NCBI GenBank assembly: GCA_022730015.1
Contig: DZBU01000007.1
Coordinates: forward strand, 1 to 47,130
Direction: 5' to 3'
Length of the DNA: 47,130 bases
Source of the DNA: Candidatus Elulimicrobium sp.
Lineage (GTDB): Bacteria; Patescibacteriota; Minisyncoccia; Phycocordibacterales; UBA918
Shown: piece by piece, positions 29,554 through 38,109 of the stretch
How the letters are laid out: each line of letters opens with the position of its first letter
How positions within the stretch are numbered: the stretch's first letter is position 1
Position numbers and translations under genes: made by a program
The notes under the pieces: model-generated
The model's database searches: none
The model's input: only the letters and a program-made list of their open reading frames with translations
Told to the model about the DNA's origin: nothing

Positions 29554-31044
29554 ATGTCACAAGAAGGACTTATCGTTTTTAAAAACGTGTCGTATGAATA
29601 CGATGCAACCAAGCCAATTTTACGTGGTGCAAACTTTGTCGTGCGTCGCGGCGTGAAGCTGACTCTAATGGGCCAAAATGGCGCAGGTAAATCGACCCTG
29701 TTTTCTCTTATTACGGGTAGGGTCAGACCGGACGAGGGTGATATCAATTTGCAACCACGAACTTCAATCGCAATCTCGCGTCAGATTATTCCTCGTGATG
29801 AACTGGCTCTCACAGTGCGTGAATTCTTTGAGCGTTGCTTTGGTGAGAAAGTGTACGATATCGATCCGCGTATTGATGAGGTACTTGAGGTGGTCAATCT
29901 CACACCGACTGAAAAAGCCAAAGCGACTTTCAAGGATCGTATCATCGGCAGTTTTTCTGGTGGCCAGCAGGCGCGTCTCCTTCTGGCTTCGGCGCTCATT
30001 CAGAATCCTGACGTACTCTTACTTGATGAGCCGACCAACAATCTCGACGTGGCGGGTATCGAACATCTCACGGCCTTTCTTAAGGAGTACCGCAAGACCG
30101 TACTGGTCATTTCTCATGATGCTGACTTCCTTAATTCATTCACCCAAGGGGTACTCTATCTCAACACCCAGACCCGCCAAGTAGAACAGTACAACGGCAA
30201 CTACCACGCGGTAGTAAAAGAGATTGCTGCGCAAGTCGAAAAGGAACAGCGAAAAAACGCGCAACTAGCCAAGCAGATTCAGGCTGATAAAGAAAAGGTT
30301 AACTACTTTGCCAGCAAGGGAGGAAAGATGCGCCTAGTTGCCAAGCGCATGCGTGACGATATTGAGGAGGCGGAAGAAAATAAAGTAGATGTACGTAAGG
30401 AAGATAAAACCATTCGATCATTTACTATCGAGACTCAGAAAGATATCCCCCTTGAGGTGCTCAAACTCACTGAGGTGACTGTCATCAGAGATCATGAACC
30501 AAAGCAAGCTGAGTGCGATATCGTGCTCAAGCGCGGTGAACACCTCCAGATTGTCGGGCCAAATGGTATCGGTAAGACCACTCTTCTTGAGAGTTTGGCT
30601 GGTGGTCATGCTACAGGTGAGCACATCGCTCCAGGAATTCAAATTGGGTACTATCGTCAGGATTTTTCAAACCTTGATTTTGATAAGACCGTGTTTGAGA
30701 CATTGATGGATTCGATGAAACGGAAGCTGGAAGAAGAACTACGTTCGATTGCGGCTGGCTTCCTGCTCTTTGGTGACGTGATGAAGACAAAGGTCGGTTC
30801 ACTGTCTGAGGGGCAGAAGGGTTTGGTCGCGTTTACGAAACTTACTATGGAAGAACCAGGGCTTCTTATTCTCGACGAGCCGACTAATCACATCAACTTC
30901 CGTCATATTCCCGTGATCGCACAAGCACTCCATGACTATAAAGGAGCGATGATACTCGTCTCGCACGTGCCAGATTTTGTTGAGCAGATACACATTGACC
31001 AGGTGTTGGATTTGAATAAATTGAAACCGAAGAAGAATAAATAG
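29554..31044 (+). CDS. ABC-F family ATPase
   Basis: ABC-F proteins are soluble twin-ATPase proteins that act on the ribosome (translation factors or antibiotic protection). The 496-residue protein has two ABC domains. The first has Walker A GQNGAGKST (40-48), signature FSGGQQ and DEPTNNLD. The second has GPNGIGKTT (about 334), signature LSEGQKG and DEPTNHIN. A charged linker lies between them (about 215-290), with no membrane segment. The second domain lacks the usual Asp after the DEPTNH motif (HINF). TATGGT lies 7 bases before the ATG, and no SD is present. The subgroup cannot be assigned by eye. Confidence 0.92.
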   Translation: MSQEGLIVFKNVSYEYDATKPILRGANFVVRRGVKLTLMGQNGAGKSTLFSLITGRVRPDEGDINLQPRTSIAISRQIIPRDELALTVREFFERCFGEKVYDIDPRIDEVLEVVNLTPTEKAKATFKDRIIGSFSGGQQARLLLASALIQNPDVLLLDEPTNNLDVAGIEHLTAFLKEYRKTVLVISHDADFLNSFTQGVLYLNTQTRQVEQYNGNYHAVVKEIAAQVEKEQRKNAQLAKQIQADKEKVNYFASKGGKMRLVAKRMRDDIEEAEENKVDVRKEDKTIRSFTIETQKDIPLEVLKLTEVTVIRDHEPKQAECDIVLKRGEHLQIVGPNGIGKTTLLESLAGGHATGEHIAPGIQIGYYRQDFSNLDFDKTVFETLMDSMKRKLEEELRSIAAGFLLFGDVMKTKVGSLSEGQKGLVAFTKLTMEEPGLLILDEPTNHINFRHIPVIAQALHDYKGAMILVSHVPDFVEQIHIDQVLDLNKLKPKKNK

Positions 31045-31046
31045 GC

Positions 31047-31062
31047 GTTACAAAATAACGCT
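31047..31062. terminator. Short hairpin between the ABC-F and cohesin-like genes
   Basis: GCGTTA/TAACGC with loop CAAA lies 2 bases past the ABC-F stop. It is weak and has no long T-run. Confidence 0.35.
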
Positions 31063-31084
31063 TACACAAAAGCCCAACACGTAG

Positions 31085-31816
31085 TTAGTTGTCTGCTTGG
31101 TTAAAGATACTTAAATCTTTTAGATTGACGACGCCATCTTGATTGAAATCAGAGCGAAGATTCTGAGTTGCAAACTGTGTCATAAAAATACTGGTGTCAG
31201 CTATTGTTTGTTTTCCGTCCTGATTCAGGTCGATGTTTGCCTTTGCTGGCAAAATAAGTAAACGTGGGCTGTCTACAGCCAGGTTTTCATTGAGTGCCTC
31301 TGGCGGAAGAGTGTTAGAGGTAATAGTGAAGATGGTTTCTAGCGGAGAAGGTACCGGTGCATCTGTCCCGAGCCCGTCATGTTTGAGAATTCTGATGTTG
31401 TTCATGGTGATAATACTTTCACCCAATGCTTTCGGTTTAAAAGTAACCCGTATGATATCTTCTGTTCCCGTAAATCCTCCAGGGCGAGTAATACCACCAG
31501 TAAAAGTAAGGGTTCCTTCGCCGTTATTATACCAAGGTTCCTCTGCCCATAAGTCAGCGACTGAAGTGTTGTAATCGATGGCAGCTATTTCTAATTGGGC
31601 AGTATCAAAAAGAAGAATTCCAGTAAATACATTGACCGCTTCAGAGGCGGTGAGGTGTAGGTTCACTGAGAAGGGTTCATTGATGACGGGGGTCTCATTG
31701 GTAATTTCTATAGAGATGTTTGCGGTGGATTTACTAAGTGTCGGTACTAGTCCGAAACTAAGGAGACTTATGAGAGCTCCGGCCATAAGCATTTTTCCTA
31801 GTGGTACACCAAACAT
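31085..31816 (-). CDS. Secreted cohesin-like plus dockerin-like protein
   Basis: The 243-residue protein has an N-terminal signal or anchor helix (about 8-28) and a beta-rich domain of cohesin type (about 33-170: ISIEITNETPVINEPFSVNL, then GILLFDTAQLEI). The C-terminus has two dockerin-like calcium loops, DLNQDGKQTIAD and DFNQDGVVNLKD, each followed by a helix. Both domains in one protein suggest self-assembly or attachment to partners at the surface (inference). The start is the ATG placed 6 bases after TGC-TATACT on the minus strand, hence leaderless; a frame 23 codons longer runs through that promoter. Confidence 0.83.
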   Translation of the reverse strand: MFGVPLGKMLMAGALISLLSFGLVPTLSKSTANISIEITNETPVINEPFSVNLHLTASEAVNVFTGILLFDTAQLEIAAIDYNTSVADLWAEEPWYNNGEGTLTFTGGITRPGGFTGTEDIIRVTFKPKALGESIITMNNIRILKHDGLGTDAPVPSPLETIFTITSNTLPPEALNENLAVDSPRLLILPAKANIDLNQDGKQTIADTSIFMTQFATQNLRSDFNQDGVVNLKDLSIFNQADN

Positions 31817-31822
31817 CCTATA

Positions 31823-31831
31823 AGTATAGCA
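31823..31831 (-). promoter_or_regulatory. Extended -10 of the cohesin-like gene
   Basis: The minus strand reads TGC-TATACT, 6 bases before the ATG. Confidence 0.6.
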
Positions 31832-31859
31832 GCTAGTAAATAAGCGATTAGTAGAACTC

Positions 31860-31888
31860 TTTACACTTCTTGTGTGCAAGCTCATACT
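31860..31888 (+). promoter_or_regulatory. Promoter of the gene at 31895
   Basis: TTTACA, 17 bases, CATACT, then 6 bases to the ATG: another leaderless design, divergent from the cohesin-like gene. Confidence 0.5.
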
Positions 31889-31894
31889 GTAAAG

Positions 31895-32200
31895 ATGAAA
31901 AAGCTATGGGATGAATATATTGCGTACCTAAAGGATAATCCGAAAGGGTATTGGTTCAAGCGGAAATTATATGGCTGGGGTTGGACACCAGCTAGGCCAG
32001 CTGGCTGGGTGACTATTGGTGTTTATCTCTTGAGCATTTTTGGTTTAGTGATCTATGCGGAAAACACGGGGTGTGCTGAAGAAGATCCAACAAATTTTTT
32101 CTTAGCTATTGCTGGCGCTACGATATTGCTTCTCATTATTTCGTGGCGTACCGGTGAGCCACCGAAATGGCAGTGGGGAAGAAAAGAGAGAAAAGACTGA
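31895..32200 (+). CDS. Small two-helix membrane protein
   Basis: The 101-residue protein has a basic aromatic N-terminus (YWFKRKLYGWGWTPARPAGW), two membrane helices (about 37-54 and 66-84) with a short Cys-containing loop between them, and a basic tail. It resembles small uncharacterised membrane proteins of related bacteria, but no function is known to me. Its stop overlaps the start of the GIY-YIG gene (TGATG), so the two are probably translated together. Confidence 0.75.
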   Translation: MKKLWDEYIAYLKDNPKGYWFKRKLYGWGWTPARPAGWVTIGVYLLSIFGLVIYAENTGCAEEDPTNFFLAIAGATILLLIISWRTGEPPKWQWGRKERKD

Positions 32201-32472
32201 TGGCTCATTTTGTCTACATGGTTGAGTGCGCGGATGGAACGTTGTACACGGGGTACACGACTGATGTCGAAAAACGTCTCATTGAACACAATGGTGAAGG
32301 GAAGACAAAAACTGCAAAGTCGGCGGGGGCGCGTTACACGCGCCCCCGCCGACCGGTCACCCTTGTATATACAGAGTCATTTGCCACCCGCAGCGAAGCG
32401 CTGCAACGAGAGTACGCCATCAAGCAGCTGACCCGCAGCGAAAAGTGGTTACTAAAAGAAGGCTGGCGGTAG
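32200..32472 (+). CDS. GIY-YIG domain protein (YhbQ/UPF0213-like)
   Basis: The 90-residue protein is a stand-alone GIY-YIG nuclease-type domain. The two strands VYMVEC (5-10) and LYTGYT (15-20) form the motif, and R37 in EKRLIEHN, the TKSAxARYTR-like region and E71 (SEALQREYAIKQL) follow the YhbQ pattern. Members are linked to DNA processing or repair, and no specific substrate can be given. It overlaps the preceding gene by one base (TGATG). Confidence 0.88.
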   Translation: MAHFVYMVECADGTLYTGYTTDVEKRLIEHNGEGKTKTAKSAGARYTRPRRPVTLVYTESFATRSEALQREYAIKQLTRSEKWLLKEGWR

Positions 32473-32480
32473 TGATGCTA

Positions 32481-32486
32481 TATACT
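32481..32486 (+). promoter_or_regulatory. -10 of the gene at 32493
   Basis: TATACT ends 6 bases before the ATG, again leaderless spacing; a TG occurs three bases earlier than in a perfect extended -10. Confidence 0.45.
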
Positions 32487-32492
32487 GTAGCT

Positions 32493-32702
32493 ATGGAACC
32501 CAAACTACAAGAACAGCTCAATGAGCAAGAGATCAAGATTAACCAGATCTATGAGTCAGTCAAAAAAACCGAACGCTATTTACGCTGGACATTCTGGGTC
32601 ACTATCGGAATGGTGGTGCTGCCGGTCGTGCTCGCACTGTTCATTATTCCGCCACTCGTAAGTGAGATGTCGGAGTCACTCAGTGGACTAACGGGGCTTT
32701 AA
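32493..32702 (+). CDS. 69-residue single-pass membrane protein
   Basis: The N-terminal half is a charged helix (about 1-28, rich in Gln, Glu and Lys), followed by a membrane helix (about 32-54) and a short tail. It is probably a tail-anchored-like or N-in single-span protein. Family unknown. The next gene begins 6 bases after the stop, so an operon is likely. Confidence 0.72.
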   Translation: MEPKLQEQLNEQEIKINQIYESVKKTERYLRWTFWVTIGMVVLPVVLALFIIPPLVSEMSESLSGLTGL

Positions 32703-32708
32703 TATTGT

Positions 32709-33140
32709 ATGAACAAGCATCTTGAATTTTTCTTTGGCATCATCATTCTCTTTCTCATGGTAATGGTACTGTGGAAATTCCTTGAGCCGGCTCCAGTTAC
32801 TGAGATAGGATTGCCAGGCGGAGGAACCTCAGAACAGCCCGTCGCTTGCACCATGGACGCTAAAATGTGCCCGGACGGTTCGTACGTCGGGCGAGTCGGT
32901 CCGAATTGTGAGTTTGCTCCCTGTTCGGAAGAAGCAACTGAATCTTCAGTTACTCAGTATTGCGGTCCACGACCGACTGAACCAGGAGCATGTATTGCTG
33001 TGTTTGAGCCAGTCTGCGCGCAAGTGCAGGTTGAGTGTGTCACAACTCCTTGCAATCCAGTTCCACAGACGTTTGGAAATAGCTGCGAAGCATGTGCTAA
33101 CAGCCGTGTACTCTCGTATGTAGAAGGAGAGTGTCTCTAG
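32709..33140 (+). CDS. Membrane-anchored Cys-rich protein with Kazal-like domain
   Basis: The 143-residue protein has one N-terminal membrane helix (about 8-25) and an outward Cys-rich region. Residues 46-72 form a C..MCPDGSYVGR..C..C unit. Residues 84-143 resemble a Kazal-type protease inhibitor: C-IAVFEPVC, a Cys pair, then the TFGNSCEACAN box and a final Cys. Twelve Cys in the exported part suggest disulfide bonds. An inhibitor of environmental or host proteases is an inference from fold only. Its 3' end overlaps the convergent gene at 33137 by 4 bases. Confidence 0.8.
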   Translation: MNKHLEFFFGIIILFLMVMVLWKFLEPAPVTEIGLPGGGTSEQPVACTMDAKMCPDGSYVGRVGPNCEFAPCSEEATESSVTQYCGPRPTEPGACIAVFEPVCAQVQVECVTTPCNPVPQTFGNSCEACANSRVLSYVEGECL

Positions 33141-33400
33141 AATCGATCTGGAGAGAGTGGAGTTTGGAGAGAATTTTCGCCGAGCGGCACGTCGCTAAAG
33201 GTATTTAAAACAGAGACGAACACACTGCCGAGCAGGGCTACCAGTACGGTTGCGCCGATGACGGTACCCAAGCCGTACACCATGCCACGCACAAAAGCAT
33301 ACTTGAGAGAGTTCTGTCGTTGAATGTGTGAGTCGAGACTTTGTAGTACCTCGAGTAGTTTTGGCGGCTCGGGGGCGTCAGTTGGTTTGTCGTGTTCCAT
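33137..33400 (-). CDS. Small membrane protein, DUF5665-like
   Basis: The 87-residue protein has a polar N-terminus with a short amphipathic segment (about 14-32) and one or two membrane helices (about 38-66) with the FVRGMVYGLGTVIGATVLVALL pattern typical of DUF5665-type proteins (call made from memory). Function unknown. A TGA-TACAAT extended -10 ends 7 bases before the ATG on the minus strand, which implies a leaderless mRNA. Confidence 0.75.
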   Translation of the reverse strand: MEHDKPTDAPEPPKLLEVLQSLDSHIQRQNSLKYAFVRGMVYGLGTVIGATVLVALLGSVFVSVLNTFSDVPLGENSLQTPLSPDRF

Positions 33401-33407
33401 GCCGATT

Positions 33408-33416
33408 ATTGTATCA
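33408..33416 (-). promoter_or_regulatory. Extended -10 of the gene at 33137
   Basis: The minus strand reads TGA-TACAAT, 7 bases before the ATG; the same 9-mer lies before sod and the gene at 28006. Confidence 0.55.
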
Positions 33417-33513
33417 CCTGTGACATATCAGTTACACACGGTAGGGGAGAGACAAGAATATGGATGTTGCCTTATACTTATTGAAGCGGAAATTATTAGA
33501 CTAATCGCATGTT

Positions 33514-33582
33514 ATGGCAAAAGGAATGGATAAAAAGAAAGAAGTGAAGAAACCAAAGAAGGATAAGGTAGTAAAGAAGTAG
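33514..33582 (+). CDS. 22-residue lysine-rich peptide
   Basis: The frame [22 protein letters not shown] is about half Lys. Similar tiny Lys-rich proteins are often overlooked in bacterial genomes. A strong terminator starts 2 bases after the stop, which supports a dedicated transcript. No SD or clear promoter is seen directly upstream. A nucleic-acid or ribosome-associated role is possible but unsupported. Confidence 0.5.
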   Translation: MAKGMDKKKEVKKPKKDKVVKK

Positions 33583-33583
33583 A

Positions 33584-33620
33584 GAAAATGGGGCCGGCGC
33601 TTTGCGCCGGCCCCATTTTC
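33584..33620 (+). terminator. Terminator before fusA
   Basis: A perfect 17-bp stem (GAAAATGGGGCCGGCGC arm) with loop TTT, followed by TTTTT. Confidence 0.92.
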
Positions 33621-33635
33621 TTTTTAACTCTCGCG

Positions 33636-33664
33636 TTGCTGTTTTAAAGAAAATACCGTATAGT
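33636..33664 (+). promoter_or_regulatory. Promoter of fusA
   Basis: TTGCTG, 17 bases, TATAGT. The predicted leader to the ATG is about 108 bases. Within it a segment at 33725-33750 resembles 33433-33458. Confidence 0.7.
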
Positions 33665-33778
33665 ATGCCCGCATTGCCTGGTGAGGCTTTTCCTATTTAT
33701 TTAAGGCAGAGAATTGTGCGTTTGCACACACTAGGAGAGACAAGCAATTATCATTATTTAGTAAATACTTTTATAACT

Positions 33779-35944
33779 ATGGCACGAGCATTCCCACTCG
33801 AAAAACTGCGCAACTTTGGTATTGTCGCGCACGTGGACGCGGGTAAAACTACTACATCAGAGCGTATCCTCTTTTATACCGGCGTCAGCCACAAGATCGG
33901 CGAGGTGCACGATGGTGCAACAGTAACCGACTGGATGGAACAGGAACGTGAGCGCGGTATTACCATTACTGCGGCGGCTATTTCTTGTAACTGGTCTAAG
34001 ACCAGGGAAGAAGACCGTAAGGATACTTCAAAGATGTATACCTTTAACATCATTGACACTCCTGGTCACATCGACTTTACCGCTGAGGTAAAGCGTTCTA
34101 TGCGTGTGCTCGACGGTGCAGTAGTAGTGTTCGATGGTTCGGCTGGCGTAGAGCCACAGACTGAAACCAACTGGGGTTATGCCGACGAAGCCAACGTACC
34201 ACGTATTTGTTTCGTCAATAAGATGGACAAGATGGGGGCAGACTTTGATGCTTCCGTAAAGTCCATTCACGATCGTCTCTCCAAAAAAGCTGTTCGCATT
34301 CAACTCCCGATTGGTCGCGAAGATACGATCTCTGGTGTCATTGATCTTGTTGGCATGAAGGCCTACCGATTTAGCGGTGATATGGGTATGACTGTGACGG
34401 AAGAAGAAATCCCAGCTGATATGCTCGAAGAAGCCAAGAAATGGCGTGGTGAGCTTATTGAACAGGTGGTAGCGCATGATGATGTGCTGATGGAAGCGTA
34501 TCTCGGTGGTGAGGAGCCAAGTCTCGAAGATCTCAAAAAGACCCTTCGTAAGGCTGTCATTGCTAATGCGATATTCCCGATCATGGCCGGTACTTCACTT
34601 CGTAATATTGGCGTACAGCTCGTGCTTGACGCGGTGGTAGATTACCTTCCGTCACCAATTGATCTCCCTCCAGTAAAGGGTATCGATCCAAAGACCGAAG
34701 CGGAAATTGAACGTAAGCCATCAGATGAAGAGCCGTTTGCCGCGCTTGCCTTTAAGCTTCAAGACGACAAGTTCGTTGGACAGCTCGCTTTCTTCCGCGT
34801 GTACTCAGGTTCAGTGAAAGCTGGATCATACATCGTGAACTCTTCAACGGGCAACAAAGAGCGTGTCGGTCGTATTGTTCGTCTCCTTGCAGATAAACGT
34901 ACTGAGATCGAAGAAGTGTTCGCTGGTGAGATCGCTGCGATGGTGGGACTTAAGGAAGTGAAAACTTCACACACCCTGTGTGACGTTGATAAGCCAATTA
35001 TCCTCGAGCAGATCACTTTCCCAGAACCGGTGGTTGCTGTGCGTGTTGAACCAAAGACTAAGAATGACCAAGAGAAGATGGGTGTCGCTCTCAAGCGTCT
35101 CTCTGATGAAGACCCAACCTTCAAGGTATCTACCGACGAGGAAACACTCGAAACTATCATTGCTGGTATGGGTGAGCTGCACCTCGAGATCATTGTTGAT
35201 CGTATGAAACGAGAGTTCGGTGTTGAGGCAAACATCGGTCAGCCACAAGTGGCATACCGTGAAACTATTCAGGGTGAAGCAGAGGCTGAGTACAAGTACA
35301 TCAAGCAGTCAGGTGGCCGTGGTCAGTATGGTCACGTCAAGATCCGCATTAAGCCGCTGCCACCAGCACCTGCAGAAGATGAAAAGGTGGCCAAGAACGT
35401 CACTCGTGAGGACCACTTCGAGTTCATCAACAACATCAAAGGAGGTGTTATCCCAGGTGAATACATACCAGCCGTGATGAAGGGTGCGAAGGAAGCGATG
35501 ACTCGCGGTTTCGTCGCTGGTTACAAGATGGAGGATGTGTCAGTTGAGCTCTTCGATGGTTCGTACCACGATGTAGACTCTTCAGAAATTGCCTTCAAGC
35601 TTGCTGCTATCAATGCTTTTAAAGAAGCTGCTAAAAGAGCAAATGCGGTTATTCTTGAACCGATCATGAAAGTGGAAGTTCGTACTCCAGATGAATACAT
35701 GGGAGACATCAACGGAAACATCTCATCAAAGCGTGGTCAGGTAGAGGGTACTGAAGAAATGGGTGGTAAAACTATCATTCATGCCAAAGTACCGCTCTCA
35801 GAAATGTTCGGATACACCAACACTTTGCGCTCAATGACCCAGGGTCGCGCTTCGATGACTATGGAGTTTGATCACTACGAAGTGGTACCACCAAACGTAG
35901 CGATGGAGATCAAGAAGGTGCGTGGTGTCAAGGATGAGGATTAA
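33779..35944 (+). CDS. fusA: Elongation factor G
   Basis: EF-G is the GTPase that drives ribosomal translocation. The 721-residue protein has G1 [12 protein letters not shown] (17-28), the effector and switch region [11 protein letters not shown]3 [10 protein letters not shown]4 [10 protein letters not shown], then domains II-V including [10 protein letters not shown] and RGxxYK-type segments near the end. It is slightly longer than average because of a charged insert (about 69-80, [12 protein letters not shown]) before the G3 strand. The ATG chosen gives [15 protein letters not shown], the standard start; the frame is open upstream but passes through the promoter. It is monocistronic, unlike the usual str operon. 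Confidence 0.97.
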   Translation: MARAFPLEKLRNFGIVAHVDAGKTTTSERILFYTGVSHKIGEVHDGATVTDWMEQERERGITITAAAISCNWSKTREEDRKDTSKMYTFNIIDTPGHIDFTAEVKRSMRVLDGAVVVFDGSAGVEPQTETNWGYADEANVPRICFVNKMDKMGADFDASVKSIHDRLSKKAVRIQLPIGREDTISGVIDLVGMKAYRFSGDMGMTVTEEEIPADMLEEAKKWRGELIEQVVAHDDVLMEAYLGGEEPSLEDLKKTLRKAVIANAIFPIMAGTSLRNIGVQLVLDAVVDYLPSPIDLPPVKGIDPKTEAEIERKPSDEEPFAALAFKLQDDKFVGQLAFFRVYSGSVKAGSYIVNSSTGNKERVGRIVRLLADKRTEIEEVFAGEIAAMVGLKEVKTSHTLCDVDKPIILEQITFPEPVVAVRVEPKTKNDQEKMGVALKRLSDEDPTFKVSTDEETLETIIAGMGELHLEIIVDRMKREFGVEANIGQPQVAYRETIQGEAEAEYKYIKQSGGRGQYGHVKIRIKPLPPAPAEDEKVAKNVTREDHFEFINNIKGGVIPGEYIPAVMKGAKEAMTRGFVAGYKMEDVSVELFDGSYHDVDSSEIAFKLAAINAFKEAAKRANAVILEPIMKVEVRTPDEYMGDINGNISSKRGQVEGTEEMGGKTIIHAKVPLSEMFGYTNTLRSMTQGRASMTMEFDHYEVVPPNVAMEIKKVRGVKDED

Positions 35945-35955
35945 TCTAAAGTAAA

Positions 35956-35998
35956 GAATTAAAATGGCCGGCCCCGAAGGGGCCGGCCATTTTAATTC
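35956..35998. terminator. Terminator of fusA
   Basis: A 20-bp perfect stem (GAATTAAAATGGCCGGCCCC arm) with loop GAA. Confidence 0.9.
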
Positions 35999-36029
35999 AA
36001 TTCCCACAGTCCTGTCATACAAAAAAGAA

Positions 36030-36051
36030 AACCCCGCAAAAAGGCGGGGTT
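36030..36051 (-). terminator. Terminator of the gene at 36071
   Basis: AACCCCGC/GCGGGGTT with a 6-base loop is followed on the minus strand by TTCTTTTTTG. Confidence 0.85.
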
Positions 36052-36070
36052 GGTGGGCGTAGTAAGGCGC

Positions 36071-36466
36071 TTAATCGTAGGGAAGTAGTTTGGTCAGAAA
36101 GAACGTCACGCGTACTCCCTTTTCCGGATCAATGAAAATGACGCCGGGGCGAATATCGATGTCGTCGGCCGGAGCACTGGGAAAATATTGAGCGCCAAGC
36201 TGTTGGTGACGGCGTCGGTAAAGGTTTTCCAGTTCGTAAACCTCATCGCGACGCAAGGACATTTTCTTCAGGTCTTCCAGGGTGAAGTTGTTGCCCGAGG
36301 CGGCGACGACGTCTAGATGCAACACTGAAACTTTTCCTCGTCGGCCAAATTGTGTGTCGGGGCCAGCGATGACCTTTGTGTACACAGCAATGTTGTTGAT
36401 GGTCCCAAGTTTTTGTGGAGAGTCGATATCTTCGTCTGCAATAACAGTAAGTTCAGTTTTCTGCAT
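36071..36466 (-). CDS. Unrecognised 131-residue protein, SD-led
   Basis: No domain is recognised. The protein is soluble, without Cys, with a beta-like N-terminal part (about 1-55), a basic helical middle (about 60-90, KKMSLRRDEVYELENLYRRRHQQ) and a beta-like end. The start has one of the best SD sites in the window (AAGGAGGAG, 2-3 bases before the ATG), in contrast to flanking fusA and tuf, which have none. It is inserted antisense between those genes, with its own terminator. Confidence 0.78.
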   Translation of the reverse strand: MQKTELTVIADEDIDSPQKLGTINNIAVYTKVIAGPDTQFGRRGKVSVLHLDVVAASGNNFTLEDLKKMSLRRDEVYELENLYRRRHQQLGAQYFPSAPADDIDIRPGVIFIDPEKGVRVTFFLTKLLPYD

Positions 36467-36589
36467 GGCTCCTCCTTGTTAAGAACGGTAAAAACTCACG
36501 AAGTTATACCACAAGAAGAAAAAAGTACAGAAAAATTCCCCCTGGTAGAAGAAGAGCTTTGGGACCACCCTAGGGCACTGTAAATGTCC

Positions 36590-36617
36590 TTGCAAAATAT
36601 CCCTTCTCTGGTACCAT
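36590..36617 (+). promoter_or_regulatory. Promoter of tuf-rpsJ
   Basis: TTGCAA, 16 bases, TACCAT with TGG as extended -10. It is the same type as the rpsL and rplC promoters. Confidence 0.72.
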
Positions 36618-36623
36618 AGCCGC

Positions 36624-36855
36624 ACCGCCCACAGGTATCCTGTGTGTGGAGAGAAAATAATTGCTCTTTCACACGTGTCTTCGCGTTCAAGCGAGGCGCG
36701 GCGTTCTCGCGCCGTCTCACTTGCACACGGAGGATCCGACGCTGGGAAAGAGCCCGAAGTTTCACCTCGATAATTGGTCGTGAAACTTCGGGCTCTTTAT
36801 GTCTCTGCGTCAGTGTGCGGTTTATCATTACTTACCCTAATTTTAAGTATTACTT
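36624..36855 (+). promoter_or_regulatory. Long structured leader of tuf
   Basis: The leader of about 230 bases contains CACAGG/CCTGTG (36630-36644) and GGCGCG/CGCGCC (36695-36713). Its main feature is a perfect 19-bp stem 36747-36765 with 36780-36798 inside a GACGC/GCGTC pair (36738-36742 with 36807-36811). The large stem has only TTTAT after it, so it is not an obvious terminator. No reading frame or SD is evident. The gene-free stretch 36467-36855 holds this, the promoter and nothing else I can see. Confidence 0.6.
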
Positions 36856-38049
36856 ATGGCAGAAGCATTTGATCGCACAAAGCCGCACATTAACGTCGGT
36901 ACCATTGGTCACGTTGACCACGGTAAGACTACTTTGACGGCTGCAATTCTCACCACTCTCAAGGCTCACGAAGCTGAGGGATACGGTGCGAGCGTAAAGG
37001 GAGTCGACGAGATCGACAAGGCTCCAGAAGAAAAGGCACGTGGTATTACTATTTCGCTCTCACACTCTGAGTACGAAACACCAACTCGTCACTACGCGCA
37101 CATCGATGCGCCAGGTCACGCTGACTACATCAAGAACATGATCACCGGTGCCGCTCAGATGGACGGCGCAGTGCTCGTGGTAGCAGCGACTGACGGTGCG
37201 ATGCCACAGACTCGTGAGCACGTACTCCTTGCCAAGCAGGTGGGTGTACCAAACATCATCGTGTTCCTCAACAAGTGCGACATGGTGGATGATGAAGAGA
37301 TGCTCATGCTCGTTGAAGAAGAACTCCGCGAGCTCCTTACCCACAACGGATACGACGGTGCCAACGCTCCGATCATCCATGGTTCAGGTCTTAAGGCTCT
37401 CGAAGGAGACGCTACCTACCAGCAGAAGGTACTCGACCTCGTTAACGCGATGGATACCTACTTCCCAACTCCAGAACGTGATCTCGACAAGCCATTTCTT
37501 ATGCCGATCGAGGACATCTTCTCAATTGAAGGACGCGGTACGGTAGTAACTGGTCGTGTAGAACGCGGTTTCGTAAAGGTAGGTGAGGAAGTAGAGATCG
37601 TTGGTATCAAGGATACTGCGCTCACTACCGTTACTGGTGTTGAAATGTTCAACAAGCAGCTCGACCGAGCGCAGGCTGGTGACAACGCTGGTATTCTCCT
37701 CCGTGGAACCAAGAAAGAAGACGTCCACCGTGGACAGGTGCTTTCTAAGAAGGGTTCTGTCACTCCACACACTGAATTTGAAGCAGAAGTATACGTGCTT
37801 TCAAAGGATGAAGGAGGACGTCACACCCCATTCTTCTCTGGTTACAAGCCACAGTTCTACGTTCGTACAACCGACGTAACTGGTGACGTAACACTCGCTG
37901 AGGGAACAGAGATGGTAATGCCAGGAGATACAGCAACCTTCAAGGTAAAGCTCGTGGCTCCAGTAGCGCTCGAAGAACAGCAGAACTTTGCTATCCGCGA
38001 GGGTGGTAAGACTGTAGGTGCTGGTGTGGTAACAAAGATCGTTGCATAA
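36856..38049 (+). CDS. tuf: Elongation factor Tu
   Basis: EF-Tu delivers aminoacyl-tRNA to the ribosome. The 397-residue protein has all GTPase motifs: G1 GHVDHGKTT (18-26), G2 RGITIS, G3 DAPGH (with Ala where Cys is usual), G4 NKCD, G5 GSGLKAL, followed by beta-barrel domains 2 and 3 ([33 protein letters not shown]). It is the only tuf copy seen here. rpsJ follows after 60 bases in the same transcript. Codon use is strongly biased, consistent with high expression. Confidence 0.98.
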   Translation: MAEAFDRTKPHINVGTIGHVDHGKTTLTAAILTTLKAHEAEGYGASVKGVDEIDKAPEEKARGITISLSHSEYETPTRHYAHIDAPGHADYIKNMITGAAQMDGAVLVVAATDGAMPQTREHVLLAKQVGVPNIIVFLNKCDMVDDEEMLMLVEEELRELLTHNGYDGANAPIIHGSGLKALEGDATYQQKVLDLVNAMDTYFPTPERDLDKPFLMPIEDIFSIEGRGTVVTGRVERGFVKVGEEVEIVGIKDTALTTVTGVEMFNKQLDRAQAGDNAGILLRGTKKEDVHRGQVLSKKGSVTPHTEFEAEVYVLSKDEGGRHTPFFSGYKPQFYVRTTDVTGDVTLAEGTEMVMPGDTATFKVKLVAPVALEEQQNFAIREGGKTVGAGVVTKIVA

Positions 38050-38109
38050 GCAACACTTGTAAGTGCCTACACCTGTTCGGTGTAAGGTAGAAACATGTAA
38101 ATTATCACT

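Noticed and set aside
33602-33778. A 59-codon N-terminal extension of EF-G.
   Set aside because: It passes through the terminator and the TTGCTG-17-TATAGT promoter, and EF-G proteins start at the MARAFPLEK position used here.
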